Below, piece by piece: positions 14,922 through 23,401 of a DNA stretch of 23,476 nucleotides. The position numbers and the translations under genes were made by a program. The stretch lies in NCBI GenBank assembly GCA_021793945.1, contig JAJYRT010000014.1, positions 1 through 23,476 of the forward strand, in the 5' to 3' direction. Each line of letters begins with the position of its first letter. Position 1 is the first letter of the stretch. Source of the DNA: Thermoplasmata archaeon. Lineage in GTDB: Archaea; Thermoplasmatota; Thermoplasmata; Thermoplasmatales; Thermoplasmataceae. The notes beneath the pieces were generated by a model. The model was not told the DNA's origin. It was given only the letters and a program-made list of their open reading frames with translations, and searched no databases.

Positions 14922-16925
14922 GTGGAGATCAACGGTTATAAAGTTCAAGGTTATTCCATGCCAATGCAATCAGATGGTTCACGATCAGAAACCATGGTCG
15001 ATTTGGTAAACTATTCAAGAAAACTCGGTTCGAATGAAAATCTCGTCCTGCATGGGGGAGGAAACACTTCGGCAAAGACGCACGAGGTTGATCATACCGG
15101 AAAGGATCTTATGGTTCTCAGGGTAAAGGGAAGCGGATCAGATCTCTCAACCATAGAGGAGAGTGGATTCACGGGGCTAAGGCTCGACGACTTGTCAGCC
15201 GCAGAAAAGATTGAGAGCATGACCGATGAAGCCATGGCTGATTACCTGAGAAAAAGCATGGTGGATCCGTCAGAGCCATCCCCTTCTGTGGAGACCTTTC
15301 TTCATGCATTCATTCCTTATACCTTTGTTATGCACTCCCACGCGGATGCAATCCTGTCGATAACCAACACTGACCTTTCTGCAGATGCAGTCAGAGATAT
15401 ACTGGGCAATGTGATTGTGCTGCCCTACATACCGCCGGGGTTCACTCTCGCCAGGGCGATCCTTTCCCTCGGAAGGGAAGCAATCGGAAAGGTGGACGGA
15501 ATTGTGCTTTCCAGGCATGGGCTGTTCACATTTTCAGACCGGGCTGACGAAGCCTGGAACAAGCACCAGAAAATCGTCTCTGCCGCGGATAAGTACATAG
15601 GCCAAGGGGTGCCTTCCAGGTTCAAGGCAATATTTGAGGCAATTCCTGAAACAGAAGCAGAGAAGGCAATCCCAGTCATTCGCGGCAGCTTATCGAGACG
15701 CGGAAAAAAGATACTGAACATCGACTCATCCGGCATTTCCGGGGAGATAGCACGCTCTATCGAGGGACAGCAGTTTACTGCGTATGGTCCTGCGACTCCC
15801 GACATGCTCATCAGGACGAAATATGACTATCTCTACCTGGAGAACCTGGACAACATCCAGGAGTCAATTGAAAAATTTGCCGATAAATATGCTGAGGACT
15901 ACAGGAAATATGTTCATGGGTACCCAATGCACGATCCCTATCCGTCAATCATCGTGATAAGGGGATACGGGATTATAACCGCAGGAATAACTGAAAAGGA
16001 AGCAAGGATTATTCATGACCTTGCCCTGCACACATTTATGGTCAACGCAAACGCTGACGCAATTTCGCATCACGAGTTTATCTCCCGGCAGGAAGCCTAC
16101 AACATGGAATACTGGCCATTGGAAGAGGCAAAACTCAAGAAATTCAGGCCAAAAAAACTTCAGGGTAGCATATCCCTTGTAACTGGAGCAGCGAACGGAA
16201 TAGGGCTTGAGGCATTCCGAAAGCTATCGCAAAACGGCTCCACCGTCATTGCGTGCGATCTGGACGGCAAAATCAGTGAAATTGCCAGGGAAATTTCAGC
16301 CCAAACTGGAATCGCAAGTCTTCCGGCGGTCGTTGATCTTTCCAGGGAGAACCAGATAAGGGGCATGTTCCGGGAAGTGATAAGAACATATGGTGGGCTC
16401 GATATCGTGTTCAGCAACGCAGGCATCCTGAAAAGTGACATGATAGAGGACGTAAGGATCGAGGACCTCGATTTGCATTATGCAGTCATCGGACGTGCCA
16501 GTTTCATCATAACACAGGAGGCTCTGAGAATAATGAAGGCACAGCAGATTGGAGGAAATCTTGTTTACAACATTACAAAGAATCTTCTGCATCCCGGTGC
16601 TGGAATGACTTCCTACGGGTCATCCAAGGCCTTCGCAGCACACGTATGCCATTATGCTGCAAAGGAGGGCGGGCCCTTCGGCGTGAGAGCCAATATCATA
16701 AATCCAGATAAGATCTTTCGTGGTTCCCGGATCTGGGAGAACGGGGTACTGGAGGCCAGAGCCATGGCAAAGGGGCAGACGGTTGAGGAATACAAAACCC
16801 AGAATCTGCTCAGGCGTGAGGTTCTTCCAGATCACGTTGCAAATGTGCTCCTTTCATTGATCGACGAGGAGGCGTTCGGTGCAACTACCGATGCAATGAT
16901 ACCCGTCGACGGCGGTGTAATCTGA
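14922..16925 (+). CDS. Class II aldolase / short-chain dehydrogenase fusion
   Basis: A 667-residue two-domain protein of the bifunctional rhamnulose-1-phosphate aldolase/alcohol dehydrogenase type. Residues about 25-390 are a zinc class II aldolase (LHGGGNTS near 44-51, zinc ligands in MHSHAD and SRHG). Residues about 410-667 form an SDR with NAD-binding TGAANGIG, SNAG, and catalytic YGSSK (Tyr565, Lys569). The family's catalytic Ser (in A-S-K-N) is Thr552 here (NITKN). Known relatives split a deoxy-sugar phosphate and process the resulting lactaldehyde; the sugar here is unknown. The frame opens with GTG at 14922, six bases after the leuS stop. ATG codons at 14958 and 14964 are alternatives, and TTATAAAG (14936-14943) would suit a leaderless start there. 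Its end converges with the reductase gene, three bases between stops. Confidence 0.88.
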   Translation: MEINGYKVQGYSMPMQSDGSRSETMVDLVNYSRKLGSNENLVLHGGGNTSAKTHEVDHTGKDLMVLRVKGSGSDLSTIEESGFTGLRLDDLSAAEKIESMTDEAMADYLRKSMVDPSEPSPSVETFLHAFIPYTFVMHSHADAILSITNTDLSADAVRDILGNVIVLPYIPPGFTLARAILSLGREAIGKVDGIVLSRHGLFTFSDRADEAWNKHQKIVSAADKYIGQGVPSRFKAIFEAIPETEAEKAIPVIRGSLSRRGKKILNIDSSGISGEIARSIEGQQFTAYGPATPDMLIRTKYDYLYLENLDNIQESIEKFADKYAEDYRKYVHGYPMHDPYPSIIVIRGYGIITAGITEKEARIIHDLALHTFMVNANADAISHHEFISRQEAYNMEYWPLEEAKLKKFRPKKLQGSISLVTGAANGIGLEAFRKLSQNGSTVIACDLDGKISEIAREISAQTGIASLPAVVDLSRENQIRGMFREVIRTYGGLDIVFSNAGILKSDMIEDVRIEDLDLHYAVIGRASFIITQEALRIMKAQQIGGNLVYNITKNLLHPGAGMTSYGSSKAFAAHVCHYAAKEGGPFGVRANIINPDKIFRGSRIWENGVLEARAMAKGQTVEEYKTQNLLRREVLPDHVANVLLSLIDEEAFGATTDAMIPVDGGVI

Positions 16926-16928
16926 AGG

Positions 16929-17897
16929 TCATATGAAGTGCCGGATAACCTTTCTTATGCTGAAATCGATGCCGAAGCCTATGAGATCCTTTCTTGCCAG
17001 CAATGAAGTACGTAGAGCTGAGAAACCCAGTGTTTTTCCATTCTGTATTGCTGAAACCAGGTCGTACAGCTGTTCATAGTAGCCATATGCCTTCATTATC
17101 TGCTTCCGGTAGTCCATCTTGATAATATCGAGATCATCTTGCTTTTTCATGATCTGGATAAGAATTTCCGCTGATTCCAGTGCAGGCATTATTCCTTCTC
17201 CAGTTATGGGGGAGACCAGCCCTATTGATTCACCTACGCCGATAACATTGCCTCTGCTCATGTTCTCAAGGAGCGGTTTCATCCTTATCTTCCTGCCAAC
17301 CGTGAAACCCGGCTGTACTGATCGAAGTGCTTCATCAACCATATCAAGCGTCAGCGCTCCGGCCCCAATGTGATAGCCTCCTGCAATTGGGAATTCCCAG
17401 TAATAACCCGTTCCTTTCTCAAAGAAGTGAAAATAGAAATCTCTATGATCAGCCTTCCCTGAAATAATCTCCCTGGCATACATCAAGTGATCATCTTCCA
17501 CCTTTCCAAGAATCTGTCTGGAGACACCAGTAGCATCTATTGTCACAGATCCGCCCTCGGCCTTCCTGAACGCTGCCATTCTTGTAGGGACACCCGCTAT
17601 CAGGTCTCTTTCGAAACGGTTCTTGTCAAAGGTCCCGATTCCACGCCCGGAGAATTCAACCGGACCAAACTCGTTTCCGGAAAAAGTAACTGAATTGGAT
17701 CGCACCGTGGAATATTCTTCCAGATCCAGTCCAGCGCGACTGGCAAAGGTTTTAATTCTGTCAAGGTTGGTGGCATAACCACATGGAATGTAATAGTCCG
17801 GGCGTTTGGGGTCGAAGCCCAGAGAATCGAAACCTTCCTGGTTCAACCTCCTCAGGAGGTAAGATCCTGCAACCCCGAGTCCAGCAACATTTATCAT
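16929..17897 (-). CDS. Geranylgeranyl-reductase-family flavoprotein, short paralogue
   Basis: A 322-residue FAD enzyme of the geranylgeranyl reductase family, whose best-known archaeal members saturate the isoprenoid chains of membrane lipids. Visible are an N-terminal Rossmann turn GLGVAG (6-11), IPCGYATN (37-44) aligning with the conserved RCGEG region including its Cys, TIDATG before the middle domain, the substrate-domain motif YYWEFP, and GVGESIGLVSPITGEGIMPAL near the C-terminus. The usual FAD motif there is GDA-x-x-DPITGGGI, so the flavin-contacting Asp is Glu and the second Asp is Ser. It is about 75 residues shorter than the characterised Thermoplasma enzyme. It may therefore be a specialised paralogue; a main reductase presumably lies elsewhere. 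I use the ATG at 17897; a TTG lies one codon upstream. Confidence 0.75.
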   Translation of the reverse strand: MINVAGLGVAGSYLLRRLNQEGFDSLGFDPKRPDYYIPCGYATNLDRIKTFASRAGLDLEEYSTVRSNSVTFSGNEFGPVEFSGRGIGTFDKNRFERDLIAGVPTRMAAFRKAEGGSVTIDATGVSRQILGKVEDDHLMYAREIISGKADHRDFYFHFFEKGTGYYWEFPIAGGYHIGAGALTLDMVDEALRSVQPGFTVGRKIRMKPLLENMSRGNVIGVGESIGLVSPITGEGIMPALESAEILIQIMKKQDDLDIIKMDYRKQIMKAYGYYEQLYDLVSAIQNGKTLGFSALRTSLLARKDLIGFGIDFSIRKVIRHFI

Positions 17898-17917
17898 CAA
17901 GGCAAAATATCGAGGTG

Positions 17918-17927
17918 CATAAATAAT
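17918..17927. promoter_or_regulatory. Single AT box shared by two divergent genes
   Basis: CATAAATAAT lies about 24 nt before the truA ATG (17947); its complement ATTATTTATG lies about 25 nt before the reductase ATG (17897). Both starts need a TATA box at this place, so one element probably serves both directions. GAGGT (17934-17938) also precedes truA at a spacing that could act as a Shine-Dalgarno site. Confidence 0.5.
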
Positions 17928-17946
17928 CTCGCTGAGGTAATATGAA

Positions 17947-18762
17947 ATGGGTTATGTCTTCAAGTTCGCATATGATGGCTCAGAGTTCTCCGGATACCAG
18001 AAAGGAAACGGTGAGAACAGCGTTGAGGATACAATTATCAGACGACTAATGGCCGCAGGGATCAATTGCGGGATCAGGTCAGCTGCGAGAACCGACAGAG
18101 GTGTATCTGCCGTTGGAAACGCAGTTTACATAGACTCGGACGAAAGACCCGAAAAAATTTCTGGAATAGTCAACTCAGGCGGGAAAAATTTGATCCTGCA
18201 CTCATATGCTGCTGTTGACAGTACTTTCAGGCCAAGACATTGCGACATGAAAGTATATCGCTACATCCTTGCGTCTGAGTCCGTGCAGCTTGACATAATT
18301 TCATCAATTCTGCACCGTTTCGAAGGCACCCATGATTTTTCCTGTTTTTCCAGAACCGATGGCAGGATACCCATAAGGACCATAGATCGCATCGACGTAA
18401 GGCAATCCGGTAACCTGGTTTATGTGGATTTCTATGGCCAGAGTTTTCTGTGGAACCAGATACGCAGTATTATTGCCTATTCTCTCTGGAATCAGGAATC
18501 TAATCCACTTTGCGATCCATTCGATCTCAAATCCCGGTTTTCCGGGCTGGCGGAACCATGCTTCCTTGTCCTTATGGACATTTTTTACTCTGGGATACAA
18601 TTTATCAACGTTCCATCCCCCAAGTTTCCCAAGATACTCAGAGATGAAATCCATCACACCGAGGCTAAGCTCGTTACGGAGAAATTTCTGCTTGATCGGG
18701 TGACAGGAGAAGCTCCTGACTTCAGTTATACTTTTAACCATCCATGGGATCATAGGTCGTGA
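17947..18762 (+). CDS. truA: tRNA pseudouridine synthase, TruA family
   Basis: A 271-residue TruA-type enzyme, which converts uridine to pseudouridine at positions 38-40 of the tRNA anticodon arm. The catalytic Asp50 lies in [14 protein letters not shown], the hallmark of the family; [12 protein letters not shown] at the N-terminus and FLWNQIRSI near the usual FL-x-x-MVR motif complete the fold. [13 protein letters not shown] is the typical central strand. The C-terminal 70 residues are family-unlike and contain no recognised motif. It overlaps the DNA ligase start by 4 bases (GTGA), so both are translated from one mRNA. The promoter is shared with the divergent reductase. Confidence 0.9.
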   Translation: MGYVFKFAYDGSEFSGYQKGNGENSVEDTIIRRLMAAGINCGIRSAARTDRGVSAVGNAVYIDSDERPEKISGIVNSGGKNLILHSYAAVDSTFRPRHCDMKVYRYILASESVQLDIISSILHRFEGTHDFSCFSRTDGRIPIRTIDRIDVRQSGNLVYVDFYGQSFLWNQIRSIIAYSLWNQESNPLCDPFDLKSRFSGLAEPCFLVLMDIFYSGIQFINVPSPKFPKILRDEIHHTEAKLVTEKFLLDRVTGEAPDFSYTFNHPWDHRS

Positions 18763-20513
18763 AATTCTCGGAGGTTACGAAGAGTTTCGAAGAACTCTCG
18801 AAGACTACGAAGAGGCTTGAACTGAGTTCTATCCTTGTTGATCTGATGAAGGAGTCTGGAGACGACCTTAAAACACTTGTTTACCTCATGCAGGGGAAGC
18901 TTGCACCGGATTATCAGGGTATCGAAACAGGCGTATCTGAGAAGATCATTATAAAGGCGCTTTCTTCAGTATCCGGGCTTCCCGAGAAAGAGATAGGATC
19001 CCGCCTGGTGAAAGAGGGAGACATTGGAGAACTGGTTGAGTCAATAATGAGCACCAAGCGGCAGGCTTCCCTCGAAACTCAGGAGCTTACTGTGAGATCA
19101 GTTCATGAATCCCTGATGAAACTCTCCGAGTCAAAGGGACAGGGGAGCATCGCAATGAAAATCAACACTCTCAAGAACATCTTCATAAGTGGCACCCCTG
19201 CGGATTCCAAATACATATCAAGAATCATCGAGGGAAAATTGCGCCTGGGAATAGCTGATTCCACCATAATAGATGCATTGACACTTGCATTTGCCGCAAA
19301 GGCAGACCACGAGGCAGTTGACAACGCGTACAATTTTCACCCTGATATCGGGCATATAGCCGAACTGCTAAGGAACGGTGACATCGAAGCCATTCGGGCA
19401 ATAGGCCCTGAACCGCTCATACCATTCAAGGTCATGCTTGCAGAAAGGCTTCATGATATAAGATCCATAATGGGAAAGATGGATCAGGGTGCTGCTTTTG
19501 AATATAAATATGATGGACTCAGGACACAGATACACAAATCCGGTGGGAAAGTCAGAATATTCTCTCGTGGTACAGAGGACGTCACAGATCAATTTCCAGA
19601 CATAGTTAAAGCGGTTGCAGAGACATTCTCCTGTGATTCATGCATACTTGATGGTGAATCCGTCCCCTATAACCCTGAAACGGGAGAACTTTATCCATTC
19701 CAATTTGTCTCCCAGCGCAGGGGCAGAAAATATCGACTTGGTGAGATGCAGAGCGAGATCCCAATTACTGTATTCCTTTTCGATATCCTTTACCTTAATG
19801 GAGAGTCGCTTGCCGGAAAACCGTATGGCGAAAGGAGATCAATATTGGAGAAGGCAGTTATTGAAGGACAGTCATTCAAGCTGGCCAGGAGGCTTGTATC
19901 CAGTGACGAGGACGTGATCAGGGCATTTTTCAATCAGTCGATAGCGGACGGCTGTGAGGGAGTTGTTGCGAAGAGTCTTGCCGAAAACTCAATTTATCGT
20001 GCAGGGGCAAGAGGATGGCTGTGGATCAAGTTGAAGAAGGATTATCAGGCGGAATTATCCGACACACTCGATCTTGTCGTTGTTGGAGCCTTCGGTGGAC
20101 AGGGCAGAAGGAAAGGAAAATACGGGGCCCTTTTAATGGCATGCTACAACCAGGTCAATGACACCTTCGAGACGACATGCAAACTGGGCTCAGGTTTCAC
20201 GGATGAATTCCTGATTTCAATGTCCAAGGAACTTTCTGAAGAGAGGGTCGAGACCAAGCCCGCCCGTGTTGTTTCAAATATGGAACCGGACATATGGCTT
20301 GATCCAACAATGGTTTTGGAGATAATAGGCGCAGAGATAACGGTCAGTCCCATACACACCTGCGCCTATGGAACAGTTGAAAAAGAATCTGGCCTTGCCA
20401 TAAGATTTCCGAGATTCAATGGCAGGATAAGGAGAGACAAAAAGCCTGAAGATGCCACAACCACGGCAGAAATTCTGGAAATGTTTCTTAGCCAGAGAAA
20501 AACAGTATCTTAG
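18759..20513 (+). CDS. lig: ATP-dependent DNA ligase
   Basis: A 584-residue archaeal replicative/repair DNA ligase sealing nicks with ATP. The N-terminal alpha-helical DNA-binding domain (1-215) carries [19 protein letters not shown]; the adenylation domain has motif [13 protein letters not shown] with Lys250 as the AMP-accepting residue, motif III-type [18 protein letters not shown], motif IV CEGVVAK and motif [11 protein letters not shown]; the OB-fold domain ends with [17 protein letters not shown]. Length and order are those of archaeal Lig. The start is GTG at 18759, inside the truA stop (GTGA overlap), with AGGT a few bases before. The first codons show a 9-11 bp spaced repeat of CGAAGA. 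Its convergent neighbour is the SSB gene. Confidence 0.95.
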   Translation: MKFSEVTKSFEELSKTTKRLELSSILVDLMKESGDDLKTLVYLMQGKLAPDYQGIETGVSEKIIIKALSSVSGLPEKEIGSRLVKEGDIGELVESIMSTKRQASLETQELTVRSVHESLMKLSESKGQGSIAMKINTLKNIFISGTPADSKYISRIIEGKLRLGIADSTIIDALTLAFAAKADHEAVDNAYNFHPDIGHIAELLRNGDIEAIRAIGPEPLIPFKVMLAERLHDIRSIMGKMDQGAAFEYKYDGLRTQIHKSGGKVRIFSRGTEDVTDQFPDIVKAVAETFSCDSCILDGESVPYNPETGELYPFQFVSQRRGRKYRLGEMQSEIPITVFLFDILYLNGESLAGKPYGERRSILEKAVIEGQSFKLARRLVSSDEDVIRAFFNQSIADGCEGVVAKSLAENSIYRAGARGWLWIKLKKDYQAELSDTLDLVVVGAFGGQGRRKGKYGALLMACYNQVNDTFETTCKLGSGFTDEFLISMSKELSEERVETKPARVVSNMEPDIWLDPTMVLEIIGAEITVSPIHTCAYGTVEKESGLAIRFPRFNGRIRRDKKPEDATTTAEILEMFLSQRKTVS

Positions 20514-20561
20514 AAATGCTAAAAAATCTTTTAAAAATGAGTGAGGATTAAATTAATCCTC
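20514..20561. terminator. Bidirectional terminator between lig and SSB genes
   Basis: A perfect 19-bp palindrome, GAGGATTAAATTAATCCTC (20543-20561), covers the SSB stop codon and can fold as a 7-bp stem with a 5-nt loop. On the minus strand it is followed by T5-A4-G-A-T6 (20521-20537), resembling a hairpin-plus-T-tract terminator for SSB. Read on the plus strand the same AT tract (CTTTT) follows the ligase stop. Confidence 0.5.
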
Positions 20562-21059
20562 GTTGTTATCGGAATCTCTTCTTCCTCTTCCGCCGTAGCT
20601 TCTGTTGCCGCCGCTTCCGCCGCCACCGCCGTATCTGCGATAGGAACCTGATCCTCCGCTGCTACCGCCTCTGAAGCCACCGCCGCTACCGCTTCTGTAC
20701 TGGTTTTCGTATTCCTTCTCGCTCATGTCAAGCTCTTCGTTTGTGCTCGGGACCTCTTCAGTACCCTCGCTTAATGTGCCATATTTTCCGACGTTAAGTC
20801 TCATGTGGCCCCTGACCAGGGAAACGTATCCGTTGTCAATGTAGAGCGTCGCACCGTCAGTAGCTTGAGCTGCCTGGTCTCCCCAAAGTGAAAGTATAAT
20901 CTTTCCGGTTTCATCTGCTATGATTACTTCCGTTACCGACTTTTCCTCTCCAAATCTTGTCTGGATCGATTTTGGCTCGCCTACTGATACAACCTTTGCA
21001 AGAACGTTAACACGCCTTGAAGAAGGTGTTAGGTCTTTTATTTTGGTAGTTCCTTCCAT
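20553..21059 (-). CDS. ssb: Single-stranded DNA-binding protein, OB fold with Gly-rich tail
   Basis: A 168-residue protein built like the crenarchaeal/Thermoplasma SSB. Residues 1-95 are one OB fold (INDUCED strands: VNVLAKVVSVGEPKSI, SVTEVIIADETGKIILSLWG with Trp59 placed for base stacking, then LYIDNGYVSLVRGHMRLNVG). Residues 96-120 are an acidic linker, 121-160 a Gly/Ser/Arg/Tyr-rich flexible segment, and the C-terminus ends DSDNNED, an acidic tip that in bacterial and Sulfolobus SSBs recruits partner proteins. It protects ssDNA in replication, repair and recombination; its neighbour is DNA ligase, transcribed towards it. It has a Shine-Dalgarno site and leader rather than a leaderless start, fitting an abundant protein. 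Confidence 0.87.
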   Translation of the reverse strand: MEGTTKIKDLTPSSRRVNVLAKVVSVGEPKSIQTRFGEEKSVTEVIIADETGKIILSLWGDQAAQATDGATLYIDNGYVSLVRGHMRLNVGKYGTLSEGTEEVPSTNEELDMSEKEYENQYRSGSGGGFRGGSSGGSGSYRRYGGGGGSGGNRSYGGRGRRDSDNNED

Positions 21060-21066
21060 TCTATTA

Positions 21067-21116
21067 CTTCCTTTTGTCTAAAAAAGACAGGTGCTTATCT
21101 AATATTCGTATATAAT
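21067..21116 (-). promoter_or_regulatory. SSB promoter with leader and Shine-Dalgarno
   Basis: On the minus strand the TATA-like GTATATAAT reversed tract (21108-21116) predicts initiation around 21085, giving a leader of about 25 nt. AAAGGAAG (21067-21074) lies 7 nt before the ATG at 21059. This is one of the few leadered genes here. Confidence 0.5.
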
Positions 21117-21159
21117 GCTATCGAATTGTTATTTTTCCCAGACGCAAAGGTTTTGCCCA

Positions 21160-21984
21160 TTAATGAGGGATCGTGCTTTCTATCTGCTTCATTGCCCATG
21201 GCATTACCTCTGTTATAAAAGATGGGCCATGATGTGCAAAGTAATCCAGAGTGCCTGGAGTCCTGAAAATTGCTTTCGTTTTTCCGGCAGAAGTTCCATC
21301 CCACTTCCGTTGGATCACTATTTTCTGCATCTCTGCGTCCGATAATTTTGTATACATTTTATGTTCATAAAAAATGATTTGGGGATCATTACGCAGAATT
21401 AAGTCATCATCCGGCGTCAGCCATTCACTGCTGAAATTCCTGTATATGCTGTTGACGCCCATGAGGTACAGTGCGTCTGTGATATAGCTCATTGAACCAA
21501 AAGATACCGGTCCCCCAAGGTCGATCTCCAGGTACCCTCGAACGCTATGTGTGCCCTTTTGCACCGGCACTTTTTTCAGCAGTTCACGGTAAAGTTGTCT
21601 TGCTTCATCAATCCTGTTCACTACTATTCCGACACGCATGACCAGGTCCAGAATTCCAGCTACCGTAGAGGGCAGCTCGAACATGTACACCGGGAACCTT
21701 TCGGCTACGGAATCTGAGAATTTTCTCTGAAATCCAGATATGGTCAACACGAGGTCAGGCCTCAATTGCTCAAGCAGTTCTATTCTCGCCGATCCATAGC
21801 TTCCTACGCGTCTTTTCAACCTGGTAGCTTCCGGCCTCGCACAGAAGGCAGAGATTCCCACGATCTTATCTGCCATGCCAAGCTGATACAGAATTTCGGT
21901 AACTGACGGACTGAAGCTGATTATTCTCACTGGGTTATCGGGAATGCTTACCTCGTCTCCGCCGAAGCTGACTAGCTTTCTCAT
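21160..21984 (-). CDS. BtuF/FepB-type substrate-binding-protein homologue without signal peptide
   Basis: A 274-residue protein of the helical-backbone (TroA/BtuF, COG0614) metal-chelate binding fold. The start PVRIISFSPSVTEILYQLGMADKIVGIS (18-45) and RPDLVLT (75-81) are the family's N-lobe hallmarks; a long helix near 115-140 links the lobes, and PQIIFYE followed by W-x-x-T...A marks the C-lobe. Known members bind cobalamin, haem or ferric siderophores for ABC import. Unusually there is no signal peptide, lipobox or membrane anchor: the fold begins within about 12 residues of the start, so the protein appears cytoplasmic. No permease or ATPase gene adjoins it; an MFS transporter gene does. 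Start chosen is the ATG at 21984; a GTG four codons upstream (21996) also fits and GGTG lies near it. Ligand unknown. Confidence 0.75.
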   Translation of the reverse strand: MRKLVSFGGDEVSIPDNPVRIISFSPSVTEILYQLGMADKIVGISAFCARPEATRLKRRVGSYGSARIELLEQLRPDLVLTISGFQRKFSDSVAERFPVYMFELPSTVAGILDLVMRVGIVVNRIDEARQLYRELLKKVPVQKGTHSVRGYLEIDLGGPVSFGSMSYITDALYLMGVNSIYRNFSSEWLTPDDDLILRNDPQIIFYEHKMYTKLSDAEMQKIVIQRKWDGTSAGKTKAIFRTPGTLDYFAHHGPSFITEVMPWAMKQIESTIPH

Positions 21985-22082
21985 TTTTTCACACACCTTT
22001 GTGCCTTAACTCATGAAACCTTGCTTAATTCGTTCTAGAACCAAGATCGCATGATTGGAAGGCTATTGCACCTGACCTTTCA

Positions 22083-23333
22083 TCAGGTCACGGTTTCATA
22101 TTTCTTACTCTTAGCCGGGAGCAGTGGAAGCATCAGGCCGGATATTATGGCAAACAGCAACATGATCCACATGGCATCTGCAAGTCCGATGTATGGATAC
22201 AAAACCGTGTAAACCGCAATTCCTGCTGCACCGCCCACCGTGTTTCCAACTCCCCACACCATTGAATTGGATCTTGTAGAAAATTCACGAGGGACTACTT
22301 GTCCAACGTAACCCAGGAGCACCGGAAACCCAGTGAACGCCATGAATGTAAACAGTGCATAGCCGAAGAATATTACGACGAAGCTCTTTGTGAAAAGGAA
22401 TATAAAAAATCCCAACACAGAAAAGAGGGAGCTTAGGGCTATGGTAAATTTACCGCCTTTAAGTGAAGTAAGGTATCCAAAAATTGGCTGTCCAAATACT
22501 GAAGTCAACAGGCTGACGGAGAGCAGTATGCTCATCAGGCTTTTTGAATTTAAGACACTGGTGAGGTAAGTGGGAGCAAATGTTGTCACACCCATCATGA
22601 ACATAGATCTTATGAAAACTATGATAGTGAGAAGGAGCAGAAAACTCCTGTAGGCGCCAATTTGGGCTTTTTTCGCTGGGATAAAGCTTCCGGAAACCGT
22701 CTTCGATTTTTCACGGTGGAAGAATTTCAATCCAAAATAAATGGCAAGGGCAGCAGCGAACATATAGATGGAAATGACGCCCAGGCCTGTTTCTATGCCA
22801 ATTATGGCAAACATGGATACCATTACAAAAGGCATTACAGCTCTGCCTGAACTCGCTATGGCTCCGTTAAGACCGAGAGCCGACGGGGCTCTCTCACGGC
22901 CGAAGGATTGAGATAGAACGGTGGCTCCAAGGGGATGGTAAAATGCCTGACCGATGCCAAGCATGACAATTCCAAGAAGGAGGAATTCATACAGGTACTG
23001 CCGGAACATGAAGGACATGGCAAATGCAATAACTGAACCAGCAAGGATACCTATTCCCAGCGAAATCAAGGAATTGTCTCTGTCTCCAGCATCTGCTAAG
23101 GAACCGACGCGCATACTGAGCAATCCGGAAATAACCTCATAAATAATAGCCAGAGAACCCAGGACAGTGACCGGTACGAGTTGCGTGTAATACACTATCA
23201 GAACAGGGAACATGAAGGCCGTACCATCGTTCGCAAAGTGTGCAAGAGATGTAAATGTAAGGGCTTTGAGGCCATTATTCATTCCTGGATATTTTAAAGT
23301 GAATTTTAATCCTTTCTTATCATTGTTCGGCAC
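22083..23333 (-). CDS. Major facilitator superfamily transporter
   Basis: A 416-residue integral membrane protein with about twelve hydrophobic segments in two sets of six separated by a basic loop around residues 205-230 (FHREKSKTVSG...). The TM2-TM3 loop GSLADAGDRDNS is a relaxed MFS motif A, and the TM4-5 stretch ending YHPLGATVLSQSFGRERAPSALGL resembles fosmidomycin-resistance-like and other H+-coupled exporters. It may export a drug-like molecule or import a metabolite; substrate cannot be read. The frame begins at GTG 23333. An ATG at 23282 (17 codons in), with GATTAAAATTC about 25 nt before it, is a good alternative. It precedes the signal-less binding protein on the same strand by about 100 bp. 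Confidence 0.88.
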   Translation of the reverse strand: MPNNDKKGLKFTLKYPGMNNGLKALTFTSLAHFANDGTAFMFPVLIVYYTQLVPVTVLGSLAIIYEVISGLLSMRVGSLADAGDRDNSLISLGIGILAGSVIAFAMSFMFRQYLYEFLLLGIVMLGIGQAFYHPLGATVLSQSFGRERAPSALGLNGAIASSGRAVMPFVMVSMFAIIGIETGLGVISIYMFAAALAIYFGLKFFHREKSKTVSGSFIPAKKAQIGAYRSFLLLLTIIVFIRSMFMMGVTTFAPTYLTSVLNSKSLMSILLSVSLLTSVFGQPIFGYLTSLKGGKFTIALSSLFSVLGFFIFLFTKSFVVIFFGYALFTFMAFTGFPVLLGYVGQVVPREFSTRSNSMVWGVGNTVGGAAGIAVYTVLYPYIGLADAMWIMLLFAIISGLMLPLLPAKSKKYETVT

Positions 23334-23360
23334 AGATTTGATATGTGTTCATTCAGTCGG

Positions 23361-23388
23361 GCAAAAATACATTAGATGCTAAAATATA
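23361..23388 (+). promoter_or_regulatory. AT boxes upstream of tRNA-Arg
   Basis: Two TATA-like elements, GCAAAAATAC (23361-23370) and CTAAAATATA (23379-23388), precede the tRNA. The first gives a transcription start a few bases ahead of the mature 5' end, the better spacing; the second is too close. They also lie upstream of the divergent MFS gene. Confidence 0.4.
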
Positions 23389-23401
23389 GGACTTCGACCC
23401 T

